Shown: positions 1 to 9,176 of the stretch, piece by piece | Numbering within the stretch: position 1 is the stretch's first letter | Layout of the letters: each line of letters opens with the position of its first letter | Assembly (NCBI GenBank): GCA_031376885.1 | Contig: JANMEL010000286.1 | Span: 1 to 64,000, forward strand | DNA from: Chamaesiphon sp031376885 | Lineage (GTDB): Bacteria > Cyanobacteriota > Cyanobacteriia > Cyanobacteriales > Chamaesiphonaceae | DNA length: 64,000 bases | Direction of reading: 5' to 3' | The notes under the pieces: generated by a model | The model's input: the letters and a program-made list of their open reading frames with translations, nothing else | What the model was told of the DNA's origin: nothing | Database searches by the model: none | Made by a program: the position numbers and the translations under genes

Positions 1-369
1 CCCAGAGTTGGGTTTCGAGGCTCAACCCAACCTACGCAAGTTATTCAATCCTCGTTCCTTAGATCGATCTCGACAACAGAATGCGGGTTACAGTAGGCTG
101 TATTTTTAAAAACCAAGACTTAGACGAGATCTTAATTCCACCGTTGAGAATTGGTGTGTGAAACCTATCTAGATCTCGGCAGCATAAGTTAAGCTGACAT
201 TTAAGCCCAACCCCCAACTCCCAACTCCCAACGGTTAGTGAGCGTAGCCGTTGGCGGAGCCTGCGCCTTGCGCTTACTAACTCCCAACCCCCAGAGTGTT
301 AAAAGAGGAATGGTAGAGATTATGATGATAGGTAACTAAATTATGGCTGCGGAATTTCAGCTTCATTAG
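1..369. other. intergenic region with degenerate repeats
   Basis: No gene is visible here. At 7-31 there is a short hairpin (GTTGGG paired with CCCAAC), the end of a GTTGGGTTTCG-type repeat common between cyanobacterial genes. At about 208-300 there is a run of degenerate CAACTCCC units interrupted by a GC-rich segment (AGCGTAGCCGTTGGCGGAGCC) that resembles the window's mini-repeats but lacks their usual flanks. The rest is probably the promoter region of the gene starting at 370. Confidence 0.5.
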
Positions 370-687
370 ATGCACGTACTTTCGATTCCCACTTGGATTA
401 TTCATATTTCTAGCGTCATTGAGTGGATGACGGCGATTTGGTTGATTTGGATATATGCGGGGGTGAGTGGTAATTTGGCTTGGCGGAGTCTATCGTTTGG
501 GATGTTACCCGCTTTGGTAAGTGCGATGTGTGCTTGTACTTGGCACTTTTTTGACAATACGCTGGATTTAGAATGGTTGGTGACTTTACAGGCGGCGATG
601 ACGGTGGTAGGAAATACGACAATGTGTCTGGCTGGGTGGCATATTAGTAAGCAGTTCAAAATTGGCAGTGATAAGGTTACTGAATAA
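370..687 (+). CDS. DUF2499 (Ycf49-like) membrane protein
   Basis: A 105-residue hydrophobic protein with about three membrane segments and a conserved N-terminus (HVLSIPTWIIHISSVIEW). It matches the DUF2499/Ycf49-like family found in cyanobacteria and plastids; I know of no established function. The internal CTWHFFDN motif and the length are typical. It begins at an ATG. It ends four bases before the ATG of the methyltransferase gene, so the two are probably cotranscribed. Confidence 0.85.
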   Translation: MHVLSIPTWIIHISSVIEWMTAIWLIWIYAGVSGNLAWRSLSFGMLPALVSAMCACTWHFFDNTLDLEWLVTLQAAMTVVGNTTMCLAGWHISKQFKIGSDKVTE

Positions 688-691
688 AGGT

Positions 692-1573
692 ATGTTCGCT
701 CCTTACCCCACTAATGATGGTTCTTTTACGTTTTTTTCCGAAGAGTTTGGACAAACTTTTCACAGCAAATATGGGGCGAGGGAGGAGGCTATTCATAAGT
801 TTGCTATTCCGACTTTACTCGCCGAGAAAGCCTGTCGCGGTCATCTGCGAATCTTAGATGTTTGTTATGGATTGGGCTATAATACTGCTGCGGCTTTGGC
901 GAGTATTTGGACGGCTAATCCTCGTTGTACGGTAGAGATTGTTGCATTAGAACTCGATCGCCATGTAGCTCAGTCAGCGATCGATCATCATATATTAGTA
1001 GATTGGGACGATCCTATTCCGCAATTATTAGCTGAATTAGCTCAGACTCAAATAATTAATCAGCCTCGATTACAAGCAAAGTTGATTTTTGGTGATGCTC
1101 GTCAAACTATTCAAGAAATAGTTGAGAGCGGATTTAAGGCTGATGCTGTTTTTCTCGATCCATTTTCACCGCTTTGTTGTCCCCAATTATGGACGGTAGA
1201 ATTTATCGATCGAGTCGCAAAATGTTGTGCTGAGGATGGTAGAATTGCGACCTATTCTTGTGCTGCGGCGGTGCGTACTGCGATGCTATTGGCGGGTTTG
1301 TCGATCGCCGATATTACCCCAGTGGGGAGGAAAGCACCAGGTACAGTCGCCTGTTTTCAACCCGAAACATTACCACCTTTATCAGTACAAGAACTAGAAC
1401 ATCTCCAAACTCGTGCTGCGGTACCTTACCGCGATCCAACTCTATCCGATTCTACTGCCAAAATTACGATTCGGCACGATCTAGAACAAAATGATTGTCA
1501 ATTGGAAAGCACATCACAATGGAAAAAAAGATGGCGAACTAACCGTCAAGTATCGGAATCATCTACTATCTGA
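692..1573 (+). CDS. MnmC/MnmD-like (DUF752) SAM-dependent methyltransferase
   Basis: A Rossmann-fold methyltransferase of the family that includes the methyltransferase half of MnmC, which finishes mnm5s2U at the tRNA wobble position. The SAM-binding motif is ILDVCYGLGYNTA. The family hallmark DAVFLDPFSP motif lies in the middle. There is no FAD oxidase domain, as in other stand-alone cyanobacterial members. A TTG at 662 would give ten extra residues overlapping the upstream gene; I prefer the ATG at 692, preceded by AAAGG, four bases after the upstream stop. The exact tRNA substrate is inferred from family. Confidence 0.8.
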   Translation: MFAPYPTNDGSFTFFSEEFGQTFHSKYGAREEAIHKFAIPTLLAEKACRGHLRILDVCYGLGYNTAAALASIWTANPRCTVEIVALELDRHVAQSAIDHHILVDWDDPIPQLLAELAQTQIINQPRLQAKLIFGDARQTIQEIVESGFKADAVFLDPFSPLCCPQLWTVEFIDRVAKCCAEDGRIATYSCAAAVRTAMLLAGLSIADITPVGRKAPGTVACFQPETLPPLSVQELEHLQTRAAVPYRDPTLSDSTAKITIRHDLEQNDCQLESTSQWKKRWRTNRQVSESSTI

Positions 1574-1656
1574 ATTTCTTGTTGGTATTGAGCGATTGCA
1601 TCTTCGATCGTTTCATTACTAACAAAGATATCTAATATTCCTCTTAAAGCGAAGGG
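1546..1656 (-). pseudogene. possible remnant of a gene downstream of the antitoxin-like gene
   Basis: On the minus strand, 3' of the small antitoxin-like gene, a 36-codon open stretch without a start codon reads like real protein (contains DIFVSNETIEDAIAQYQQE). An in-frame stop precedes it and it overlaps the end of the methyltransferase gene on the other strand. It could be the decayed partner of the antitoxin-like gene, or chance. Confidence 0.2.
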
Positions 1657-1682
1657 TTAGATCGATCTGAATTGATGGTGGC

Positions 1683-1928
1683 TCACTCTGCATCAATCCC
1701 TTCCCACATTTGTGAGAGCGGAATAGTTTTTCCGGTGAAAGCTTCATGCAAACCTTGTCGAATGCCTTCTATTACAACCTCATCAGACGTTTCATCAGGA
1801 TCTGACTCTTCATGTTCAGTCATTAAAATAATGACGCGAACGTGCTGTGGTTTGATTATGTCGAGGAATTTATCGAGAGTAAGTTGACCTATTTCATTAA
1901 TTGTAGCAGTGGTTTCAATCGCTTTCAT
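1683..1928 (-). CDS. small antitoxin-like protein
   Basis: An 81-residue acidic protein with a short beta-rich N-terminus (MKAIETTATINEIGQLTL) followed by a charged linker and a C-terminal segment (IPLSQMWEGIDAE). The layout resembles cyanobacterial type II antitoxins, in which an AbrB/Phd-like N-terminus is followed by a toxin-binding tail. No intact toxin gene lies beside it; only a possible fragment is seen at 1546-1656. Function is inferred from form; it may be an orphan. Confidence 0.45.
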   Translation of the reverse strand: MKAIETTATINEIGQLTLDKFLDIIKPQHVRVIILMTEHEESDPDETSDEVVIEGIRQGLHEAFTGKTIPLSQMWEGIDAE

Positions 1929-2054
1929 ACAAGATGATTATTGAAAAGTAAAAATCTCAACCGCTTTTAGTGCAACTGATAGTCATAGGCAATTCAGAGC
2001 AAGTAATCTCGATCGCAGTTTGCTTCGGATCTTTCAGGCAAACTGTAGACACCT

Positions 2055-2456
2055 ATGAGAATCCTTATGCACCATCCAGATATCTATGATATACTCGCGG
2101 TTGTTGAAGACTATTTTATCTTGACAGGTAGCGAGTTTAAATGCAAGATCGAACAGGCAATCTACTCTAAGCCATACGATCGCAATAAACCTAATGAAGA
2201 TTTTCGAGAACGCAAAGGCTTAAAAATAGTTCGCCAACTCAATCATGGCAGAATTGAGATTAACATCTATGGTATGGATAAGGATGATGACTCGGTAGAT
2301 TTTCAGTATTTTCCAGACGATATGCCTCTAACACCAATTGAGACTATTGATACTGGTAGTCACAAGTATTATACCGAAACGGTAAGAGCCGCCATTAGAA
2401 AAATAGTGATTCTCGACAGAGATCGAAAAGTCGATCTTAAATCCCACAGTGATTAG
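2055..2456 (+). CDS. hypothetical protein, 133 aa
   Basis: A soluble, charged protein with no signal peptide or membrane segment and no motif I recognise. It has mixed alpha/beta composition and an aspartate-rich stretch (MDKDDDSVDFQYFPDD). It begins at an ATG 126 bases from the divergent antitoxin-like gene and is followed by an inverted repeat. It is probably a genuine accessory gene because coding is open across a compositionally normal stretch, but I cannot assign a role. Confidence 0.5.
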   Translation: MRILMHHPDIYDILAVVEDYFILTGSEFKCKIEQAIYSKPYDRNKPNEDFRERKGLKIVRQLNHGRIEINIYGMDKDDDSVDFQYFPDDMPLTPIETIDTGSHKYYTETVRAAIRKIVILDRDRKVDLKSHSD

Positions 2457-2462
2457 TGAAGA

Positions 2463-2520
2463 GGGCGGGTTTTGTTCGGAGTCGATTGGTGAAATCGAAC
2501 ATCACTTGCTAAACCCGCCC
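2463..2520. repeat. GGGCGGGTTT inverted repeat
   Basis: Ten-base perfect arms GGGCGGGTTT (2463-2472) and AAACCCGCCC (2511-2520) flank a 38-base loop. It lies between convergent genes (2055-2456 and dxs), where it could act as a bidirectional terminator. The AAACCTGCCCCTAC arms of the 257-bp array at 34.3 kb are similar, so this is a member of a dispersed family. Confidence 0.6.
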
Positions 2521-2554
2521 CTACAATTCCTATCAAGTCACCATGTAAATCGAT

Positions 2555-4462
2555 TTAGACAGCAACTGGGGTGGGTTTTTGGGCGAAGAAATGATTCCGT
2601 ACTGTTTCGGCGATGTGGGAACCAGTTAAGCCCAAAGTAGCTAACGAACCATCGGGGGTATCATGTTCGACGAGGATGTCTGGTACGCCAATTCGTTTGA
2701 CTGGTACTACCACATCGAGATCTGATAAAGATTCCATAATTGCCGAACCGAAACCGCCCATCAGACAGCCTTCTTCGACGGTGACTACTTTGCCGATCTT
2801 TTGAGCGAGAGGGGCGAATAGTTCGGTGTCTAGAGGTTTGGCAAATCGGGCATTGATTACCGTTGCGGAAATACCGTGCTCGTTGAGGAGTTGGGCGGCT
2901 TGGAGGGTGGGATGCACCATCGAGCCATAGGCTATCATCAGTACGTCATCACCCTGATGAAGGATTTCCGCTTTACCGATCGGCAGTTCTTCCCAGCCTT
3001 CTTCCATCAAGGGTACACCATAACCATTACCACGCGGATAGCGCATGGCGATCGGTCCATCGGTATAATTTATCCCAGTAACGATCATCCGCTGCAACTC
3101 TCCCTCATCTTTGGGAGCCATCAGCACCATATTCGGGATACAGCGCAGATAAGCTATATCATACATCCCTTGGTGGGTGGGGCCATCAGGCCCAACTACT
3201 CCAGCTCGATCGAGACACAGGAATACTGGTAAACTCTGAATCGAAGCATCATGGACGATTTGGTCGAATGCTCGTTGGAGGAAGGTCGAATAAATCGCGG
3301 CTACAGGGCGCATACCTTCGGCTGCAAGGGCTGCTGCGAGAGTTATCGCATGTTGTTCGGCAATACCGACATCGATGTACTGGAGGGGCAATTTCGCCTG
3401 GAATTTGTCCAAGCCTGTACCTGTCGCCATGGCTGCGGTAATCGCGACGATGCGGGGATTGTGCTCGGCGAGGGTGATTAGGGTATCGGCGAATACTTTG
3501 GAATAGGTGGGGGGTTTGGGTTTGCTGGCAGGAATGCCTTTGCCTGTGGCGAGGTTGAAAGGATTTTGGGCATGATAGCCGACGCGATCTTGTTCGGCGA
3601 TCGCATATCCTTTACCCTTAGTAGTAGCAACATGAACCAAAACTGGGCCTTGATGTAGGTGAGCACCTTGGAAGGCACTAATCAACTCTTCCAAATTATG
3701 ACCGTCAACAGGGCCAATATAAGTAAAGCCTAGTTCTTCAAATACTGCACCCACTTTAGGTACCGCCAATCGTTTCATGCCTTCCTTGACTCGTGCGAGT
3801 TCGGGAGATAGGGAACCACCGACGAAGGGAATATTTTTGAGCTGTTCCTCAATATTGTCACTGAGGAATTGAATCGGCTGACTGACACGAAGTTTATTGA
3901 GGTAGCGAGGAATCGCGCCGACATTTGCCGAAATCGACATCTCATTATCATTCAAGACTACCAACACATTGGTTTTCAGATGTCCTGCATGATTGATAGC
4001 TTCTAGAGCCATCCCACCTGTGAGGGCACCATCGCCGATAATTGCCACACACTTAAATTTTTCACCCTTGAGGTCGCGGGCGATCGCCATCCCCAAGGCG
4101 GCTGAAATACTCGTTGAGGCATGTCCAGCCCCAAAGTGATCGAATTTGCTCTCGCGGCGATTTAGATAGCCTGCAATCCCATCTTTCTGGCGCAAGGTAT
4201 GAAATCTGTCATATCTACCCGTCAATAATTTGTGGGGATAGGCTTGATGCCCCACATCCCAGATGACTTTATCTTTATCTAGATCCAAAGTCTGATATAG
4301 TCCGAGGGTGAGTTCTACAACACCCAATCCAGGCCCCAAGTGACCGCCGCTGGTAGCAACTGTCTGAAGGTGTTTTTCTCTGATTTCTAGGGCGATTTGT
4401 TCTAATTGCCGTACCGATAAACCGTGCAACTGGTTCGGGTGGGTGATTTCGCTGAGGTGCAT
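2555..4462 (-). CDS. dxs: 1-deoxy-D-xylulose-5-phosphate synthase
   Basis: A thiamine-diphosphate enzyme that condenses pyruvate and glyceraldehyde 3-phosphate to 1-deoxy-D-xylulose 5-phosphate, the entry step of the MEP isoprenoid pathway feeding carotenoids, phytol and quinones. The full length of 635 aa is typical. The TPP/Mg-binding motif GDGALTGG (about 143-150) and NDNEMSIS are intact. The pyrimidine-binding (SKVFADTL onward) and transketolase C-terminal domains (VVTVEEGCLMGGFGSA) follow in order. It starts at an ATG and is monocistronic by position. Confidence 0.97.
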   Translation of the reverse strand: MHLSEITHPNQLHGLSVRQLEQIALEIREKHLQTVATSGGHLGPGLGVVELTLGLYQTLDLDKDKVIWDVGHQAYPHKLLTGRYDRFHTLRQKDGIAGYLNRRESKFDHFGAGHASTSISAALGMAIARDLKGEKFKCVAIIGDGALTGGMALEAINHAGHLKTNVLVVLNDNEMSISANVGAIPRYLNKLRVSQPIQFLSDNIEEQLKNIPFVGGSLSPELARVKEGMKRLAVPKVGAVFEELGFTYIGPVDGHNLEELISAFQGAHLHQGPVLVHVATTKGKGYAIAEQDRVGYHAQNPFNLATGKGIPASKPKPPTYSKVFADTLITLAEHNPRIVAITAAMATGTGLDKFQAKLPLQYIDVGIAEQHAITLAAALAAEGMRPVAAIYSTFLQRAFDQIVHDASIQSLPVFLCLDRAGVVGPDGPTHQGMYDIAYLRCIPNMVLMAPKDEGELQRMIVTGINYTDGPIAMRYPRGNGYGVPLMEEGWEELPIGKAEILHQGDDVLMIAYGSMVHPTLQAAQLLNEHGISATVINARFAKPLDTELFAPLAQKIGKVVTVEEGCLMGGFGSAIMESLSDLDVVVPVKRIGVPDILVEHDTPDGSLATLGLTGSHIAETVRNHFFAQKPTPVAV

Positions 4463-4585
4463 AGCCTGTGTTCCCCGTCTGATGAGATCTCGATATGTGA
4501 TTACCTTCTTTAAGGGTAATTTATTTAGCCAGTTTGGGTAAACTAACTTCTCTTGTTGTAACAGTTGGGGATGAGGATTGAATAT

Positions 4586-5713
4586 TTATTTCTTGACTGG
4601 TAATTTATTCGGAATTCCCTCACAACCGCCAGGAATAGTCTGTCGAGAGGCTTCGCCGCACCATGCACAGCAGTAATAACGCTGCTCTTGAGACATCTCT
4701 TGGACGTTGGTAAAATCAGCATGTTCTACTACTGTACCTGTGAACTCGCCTGTGATATAATTGGGTGTTTCATTTCGGCTGCGGGGACTGGCAGATTCAG
4801 CATTACCATAAAAAAAGTTAGTACCTTTGATATCTGCACCGTTTAATTTTGCCTCATAGAGAATGGTACGAGACAAGTTGGCTTTGACCAAATCGCCGCC
4901 GCTCAAATTGGCGCGAATCAAATTTGCGTCGCTTAAATCTGTCCATCGTAAGTCGGTGCGAGAGAGATCTGCACCAGCCAACATCACCCCCAAATCGATT
5001 ACCCGCACCCCATAGAGCCGATCTTCGTCGTAGCCACCATTCCCATCTAGAATCGCTCTGCCCAACCGTCGATCGCGTCTGAGCGGCGTTAATAGTTTAG
5101 ACTGAGACAGGAAGCGGAGGACTTTGGCTTTACCGCCTGCGTCGATACTACCTAGTAATGCCGCAGTTCTTCCTGCTGCAAATGCTTGTTCTTGCGGCCA
5201 ATCTTCCAGGAAACCATTATCATCTAAAACTAGATCGGAAATTCCCTGAAAGTAGGTATCGATCGTCTGTTGTTGAGTTAGGATATTTTGTTGACTGGTG
5301 AGTCGATTTTGTTCGAGGGTGAGGTCGCGGGAGATAATGTACTGCTGCCAAGCGATGTATACTGCTAGTACGGCGATCGCAATTTGACCGATCGCACCAC
5401 CCCACTCCCCCGATGCACCTACAGCATTCCAATCAATTCGATCTGATAGACTATTAACATAGCCAAAAAAGCCAAAAATCTGAAGTAGTCCAACTAGAGC
5501 AATGAGTAGCGTAACTGTCGCAACAATTTGCAGTCGCTGTGATGGAGATAGAGAATCAATGATTTCTTGTCGAATACCTCGATAAATAATCGGCGTGGAT
5601 ATTACTAGTGCTAACGCACAACCTGCTGCGGTAATCCAAGTATTATTCAGCCACAAGCCAACCACCATAATGGCGATTGCTATCCAGTTTATCCAGATTG
5701 TCATATGCTCCAC
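4586..5713 (-). CDS. pentapeptide-repeat membrane protein with Cys-rich tail
   Basis: A 375-aa protein. The N-terminal third has four or so hydrophobic segments (residues ~5-45, ~65-90, ~105-125), followed by a Gln-rich, probably coiled region (LTSQQNILTQQQ). The C-terminal third has a pentapeptide-repeat run of A(D/N)LxxxDL type (GADLSRTDLRWTDLSDANLIRANLS, in two halves) and ends in a Cys-rich tail with CCAWC. Such proteins are common in cyanobacteria and function is unknown. The tail codons at about 4640-4660 contain CGAGAGGCTTCGCC, resembling the core of the window's mini-repeats, so the C-terminus may be repeat-derived. Confidence 0.75.
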   Translation of the reverse strand: MEHMTIWINWIAIAIMVVGLWLNNTWITAAGCALALVISTPIIYRGIRQEIIDSLSPSQRLQIVATVTLLIALVGLLQIFGFFGYVNSLSDRIDWNAVGASGEWGGAIGQIAIAVLAVYIAWQQYIISRDLTLEQNRLTSQQNILTQQQTIDTYFQGISDLVLDDNGFLEDWPQEQAFAAGRTAALLGSIDAGGKAKVLRFLSQSKLLTPLRRDRRLGRAILDGNGGYDEDRLYGVRVIDLGVMLAGADLSRTDLRWTDLSDANLIRANLSGGDLVKANLSRTILYEAKLNGADIKGTNFFYGNAESASPRSRNETPNYITGEFTGTVVEHADFTNVQEMSQEQRYYCCAWCGEASRQTIPGGCEGIPNKLPVKK

Positions 5714-5807
5714 AAAATCTCTAGTTTAGAAAGTCAAAAACTTTGGTATTTCAAACTATATCATTAAATAATATTCTTTTGACCTTGAATCCGATCGAAT
5801 TGACAAG

Positions 5808-6524
5808 ATGAGAAAAGTTTTATTCAGATTATTTTTACTCGCCTCGATCGTTAGTGGTGTTGGCTCCTATTATATCTGGCAACAGGCAACTAGGCTACCG
5901 GATGAATACCTAGATGCAGTTGCCGCAAATACACAAGATAGTCAATCGCTACCGATCGATCCGCGTCAGATTACTAGCCAAGCAACTGTTAGTAGAAATA
6001 AAATAACACAACCGATCGCCAAAGCTAAAGTCGGTCAAAAAGTAGATTTCAAACTAACCGAGCGAGATCTGAACAATCTGATCTTGGATAAATTAGCCAC
6101 TACTCAAATAGATCGCCAAATACCTAGCGGAATTCGGGGGATTAATACCAGTATTAAAGATGGGAAGATTCATAGTGGGGCGTTGATTAATATTGATAAG
6201 CTAACTCGTGATGCCAAACCAGGTACTAGAGCGGCGGGTTTAACTAAGTTAACCGAAAAGCTGCCGTTTTTGAAAGATCGCGATGTTTATCTGGGTATTG
6301 TTGGGAAACCGATGTTTGATGGGAAGCGAATTGAGTTTGATGAATCTACTCAAGTCAAGGTAGGTAATATGAATTTCACTATTTCCCAACTTGCGGAGAA
6401 TTTGGGTGTGTCGCCAGATAAGATTCAACAGGCGATCGATCTCAAGCTACAATCGAATAATCTGAAGATCGATCGGATCGATCTCCAAACTGACGGACTC
6501 AAAATCGAAGGGGCGAAAAAATAA
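5808..6524 (+). CDS. membrane-anchored hypothetical protein
   Basis: A 238-aa protein with one N-terminal hydrophobic segment (residues 5-25, signal anchor) and an otherwise soluble extracytoplasmic part rich in Lys, Asp and Ile (repeated KIDR/LKIEG-type strands near the C-terminus). Size and layout resemble YpmS/LmeA-like lipid-binding proteins, but I cannot confirm that. It faces convergently into the thioredoxin-like gene with only one base between stops, so their 3' ends share terminator sequence. Confidence 0.55.
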   Translation: MRKVLFRLFLLASIVSGVGSYYIWQQATRLPDEYLDAVAANTQDSQSLPIDPRQITSQATVSRNKITQPIAKAKVGQKVDFKLTERDLNNLILDKLATTQIDRQIPSGIRGINTSIKDGKIHSGALINIDKLTRDAKPGTRAAGLTKLTEKLPFLKDRDVYLGIVGKPMFDGKRIEFDESTQVKVGNMNFTISQLAENLGVSPDKIQQAIDLKLQSNNLKIDRIDLQTDGLKIEGAKK

Positions 6525-6525
6525 C

Positions 6526-7125
6526 TTATTTTGCTAGTTCGCTATTGTACTCATTAAAGCTGCGCCGTTTGAGTGTGACTGATTCTGTGCGCGGTAAAAG
6601 ATTGAAGACTTCGCGGAAGGTATCATCGATCTTTTCAAAAGGAACTGCTCCACTTTCATCGAGCCGAACTTTACCTTCGCCATCGATAATTACTGTTTGA
6701 GGAACTACCCCTTTATAATAGTAACCTTCTTCGGTATTGAGATACTTTCGATCGATATCGAGACTATCTGGTGTCACAGGAATAAAACTCGCCGCCTTCC
6801 CATAATAAGCCTGCATCTGAGACATCACCCCAGAATACGCCTTACAATCGCGACTATCATCAATATAAAAAACTAGATACGATGGCTTCTTCGCCTTCAA
6901 AGAATCAGCTAAAGAAATACGCGGCGGCACTAAAGAACCATTCCCCGCATACAGCACAAATACATTCCCATCATACTTATCATCATCTATATTCGCCCAA
7001 GCTGGAGTAGTCAGCATCAATGAATAGCAGACAACTAAAATTGCTGCTATTAACGATTTTGTGATGTGGCTATAATGCAATCTCCACCAAGCTTTTAAGG
7101 AGTTAATTAATACTTTGGACATCAT
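6526..7125 (-). CDS. thioredoxin-like thylakoid protein (photosystem I accumulation factor type)
   Basis: A 199-aa protein with an N-terminal hydrophobic signal/anchor ending near TTPAWA and a thioredoxin-like domain (PSYLVFYIDDSRDCKAYS). It lacks a CXXC motif but has a conserved single Cys. It resembles the conserved cyanobacterial family annotated as thylakoid membrane photosystem I accumulation factor. The C-terminal REVFNLLPR and RRSFNEYN motifs fit that family. Its neighbour chlM, 117 bases away in the same direction, also serves photosynthesis. Role is inferred from family naming, not from any catalytic motif. Confidence 0.7.
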   Translation of the reverse strand: MMSKVLINSLKAWWRLHYSHITKSLIAAILVVCYSLMLTTPAWANIDDDKYDGNVFVLYAGNGSLVPPRISLADSLKAKKPSYLVFYIDDSRDCKAYSGVMSQMQAYYGKAASFIPVTPDSLDIDRKYLNTEEGYYYKGVVPQTVIIDGEGKVRLDESGAVPFEKIDDTFREVFNLLPRTESVTLKRRSFNEYNSELAK

Positions 7126-7242
7126 AAATTAGTCGGAAATGGGTTTTAAATACATTTACGCAGAGTTGGAGGAGATAAGGGAGAACGCAGAGAGTTGGTT
7201 AGAGTGGGGGATTAGAAAAGCTATCTTTTATCCCCTTTTTTA

Positions 7243-7926
7243 TTACTTTACTGCTTCGAGCATCCAGGAGAAATAGAAGCGAGTTTTGGTAGTTGCTTTG
7301 CGGTTGATGGTGAAACCTTGCTCTTGGAGAATTTTGACGACATCGGCTTCTTTGTGGAGATATGAGCGGGTGGCTTTACTTGCACCAGGAAAAAAACTAC
7401 CGATTTTTTTGAGTAGACTGAAACAGGGCGTTTTGGGTGCAAAACTAATAATTAGTCGCGATTGAGCCATCGATGCGAGATGGGAAATCATTTCACCAGC
7501 TTTTGCTTGGGGATAGTGAATTAAGACATCTAGACAGACAACCGTATTGTAGCTACCGCTGAGAGTTTCGAGATCGCTAACGGTGAAAGTAGGATTATCA
7601 TTATTGCCAAATAGTGTTGCTGCACGCTCTTTGGCTTCACCCACCATTTTTTCAGAAATATCGCTCGCATTCACAACTGCTTTGCGCTCCGCCAAGGGAA
7701 TACTCAATGTACCTACCCCACAACCTGCGTCACAGATAGTCAAGCCTTCGAGATTATTATCTGCGTCGAACCATTCTAACAGAGTGTCTACGGTCTGTTG
7801 ATGTCCAGTACGGATATCGAGTTGAACTTTGTTGACTTCTCCATCACCATAAATTCGCTGCCATCGATCGAACCCCGTACCATTAAAATAATCTTTGACT
7901 ATCGCTTTATCGTCTACTAAATCCAT
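7243..7926 (-). CDS. chlM: magnesium protoporphyrin IX methyltransferase
   Basis: Transfers a methyl group from SAM to Mg-protoporphyrin IX, the step after Mg-chelatase in chlorophyll synthesis. The N-terminus VKDYFNGTGFDRWQRIYGDG and the SAM motif CDAGCGVGTLSIPLA are diagnostic. The length of 227 aa is normal. A TTG seven codons upstream (7947) is possible; I chose the ATG at 7926 because family members begin close to this MDLVDDK sequence. Just upstream, divergent from nothing, lies the obg stop. Confidence 0.95.
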   Translation of the reverse strand: MDLVDDKAIVKDYFNGTGFDRWQRIYGDGEVNKVQLDIRTGHQQTVDTLLEWFDADNNLEGLTICDAGCGVGTLSIPLAERKAVVNASDISEKMVGEAKERAATLFGNNDNPTFTVSDLETLSGSYNTVVCLDVLIHYPQAKAGEMISHLASMAQSRLIISFAPKTPCFSLLKKIGSFFPGASKATRSYLHKEADVVKILQEQGFTINRKATTKTRFYFSWMLEAVK

Positions 7927-7999
7927 AAAAATTCTCTTAATCAACAATCGATCTTTTCAAATGGTAAACCACTATAACAGGCTCTAAGCCCCTTCTCGC

Positions 8000-9082
8000 C
8001 TATTTCAATTGAGGAATTAGTTCTTCGGCTTGACTCGCTTGAAAAGGTGCTTGACTTGGGGAGACCCTCAATGTATCGCACTTTTCAGTATTTAATAAAG
8101 CCAATTGCTCCCATACTTGCTGAAGCATCGGATCTAATCCAGTGCGAGTTGCCGACGAAATCAGGTATACATGTTGCTGGGCTACTTGACTGAGTTCCTG
8201 GGCTATTTCTGCCAACTCTTCCTCATCTACCGCATCAATCTTGCTCAAGGCGAGGATTTGGGGACGAATAGCCAAAGAATCATTATATGCTGTCAACTCC
8301 TCTTGAATCGTCTTGTAGGCCCCGATCGGGTCTTCCCCAGTGGCTTCGACTAGATGCAATAATATCCGTGTACGTTCGATATGCCGCAGAAAGTCATGTC
8401 CCAAACCCGCACCTTGAGATGCACCAGCAATTAACCCTGGGATATCAGCAAATAAAGTCCCATCCCCGCTCGGTTTCCGCACGACTCCCAAATTGGGAAT
8501 CAGAGTGGTGAATGGATAATCGGCGACTTTCGGGCGGGCGGCGGAAAGTGCTGAAATTAGGGTTGATTTGCCAGCATTTGGCAAGCCGATAATACCTACT
8601 TCCGCAAGTAATTTTAATTCTAACCGCAAGCGTTTTTGTTGGGGTGGTTGCCCTGGGAGTGCGTAATCAGGGGCACGATTGCTATTTGTTAGAAAGTGTT
8701 GATTTCCGAGTCCACCTTTACCACCGGATACGACTTTAAAAGTTTGCCCAGGTTCGACCAAATCGACCATCAAAGCATCGGTTTCTGTATCATAAATCAT
8801 CGTGCCGCAGGGGACTTCGATCGTCAAATCTGCCCCTGCGGAGCCAGTGCAACTATTCGAGCCGCCTTTGGTGCCATTCTTGGCTTTGAATCGTCGATTG
8901 TATCGAAAATCTAATAGGGTTTGGAGATTTTCCACAGCGGTGAAGAAAATCGAACCACCTCGCCCGCCATTACCGCCTGAGGGTCCCCCCGCCGGAACAT
9001 ATTTCTCGCGCCGAAATGTGACCATCCCATCGCCACCGCTTCCTGATTCTACTTCTACTTCGGCGAGGTCGATGAATTGCAT
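8000..9082 (-). CDS. obg: Obg family GTPase (ribosome assembly/stress)
   Basis: The glycine-rich Obg fold is at residues 1-158 (GSGGDGMVTFRREKYVPAGGPSGGNGG), followed by the G domain with G1 GLPNAGKST (166-174), the switch ADIPG and the LSKID specificity motif. Obg GTPases act in 50S ribosome maturation. The last ~25 residues (EKCDTLRVSPSQAPFQ and on) are not typical and are encoded by a palindromic repeat also seen at 38.05 kb, so the C-terminus seems to have been altered by a repeat insertion. The GTPase core is intact. Confidence 0.95.
   Translation of the reverse strand: MQFIDLAEVEVESGSGGDGMVTFRREKYVPAGGPSGGNGGRGGSIFFTAVENLQTLLDFRYNRRFKAKNGTKGGSNSCTGSAGADLTIEVPCGTMIYDTETDALMVDLVEPGQTFKVVSGGKGGLGNQHFLTNSNRAPDYALPGQPPQQKRLRLELKLLAEVGIIGLPNAGKSTLISALSAARPKVADYPFTTLIPNLGVVRKPSGDGTLFADIPGLIAGASQGAGLGHDFLRHIERTRILLHLVEATGEDPIGAYKTIQEELTAYNDSLAIRPQILALSKIDAVDEEELAEIAQELSQVAQQHVYLISSATRTGLDPMLQQVWEQLALLNTEKCDTLRVSPSQAPFQASQAEELIPQLK
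8041..8086. repeat. 46-nt palindromic repeat inside obg 3' end
   Basis: GAAAAGGTGC at one end and GCACTTTTC at the other form inverted ends around a GGGGAGACCC centre. A second copy, 43 nt long with the same ends and centre, is at 38047-38089. Here it is translated as part of the Obg C-terminal tail. Confidence 0.7.
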
Positions 9083-9176
9083 GGTTTTGGCGATCGATTG
9101 TAAATGAGTCAGGTCTTATTTTAACTCACTATCCTCTACAGGATATCATTTAAAGTAAATTATCTGACCGATCGCG

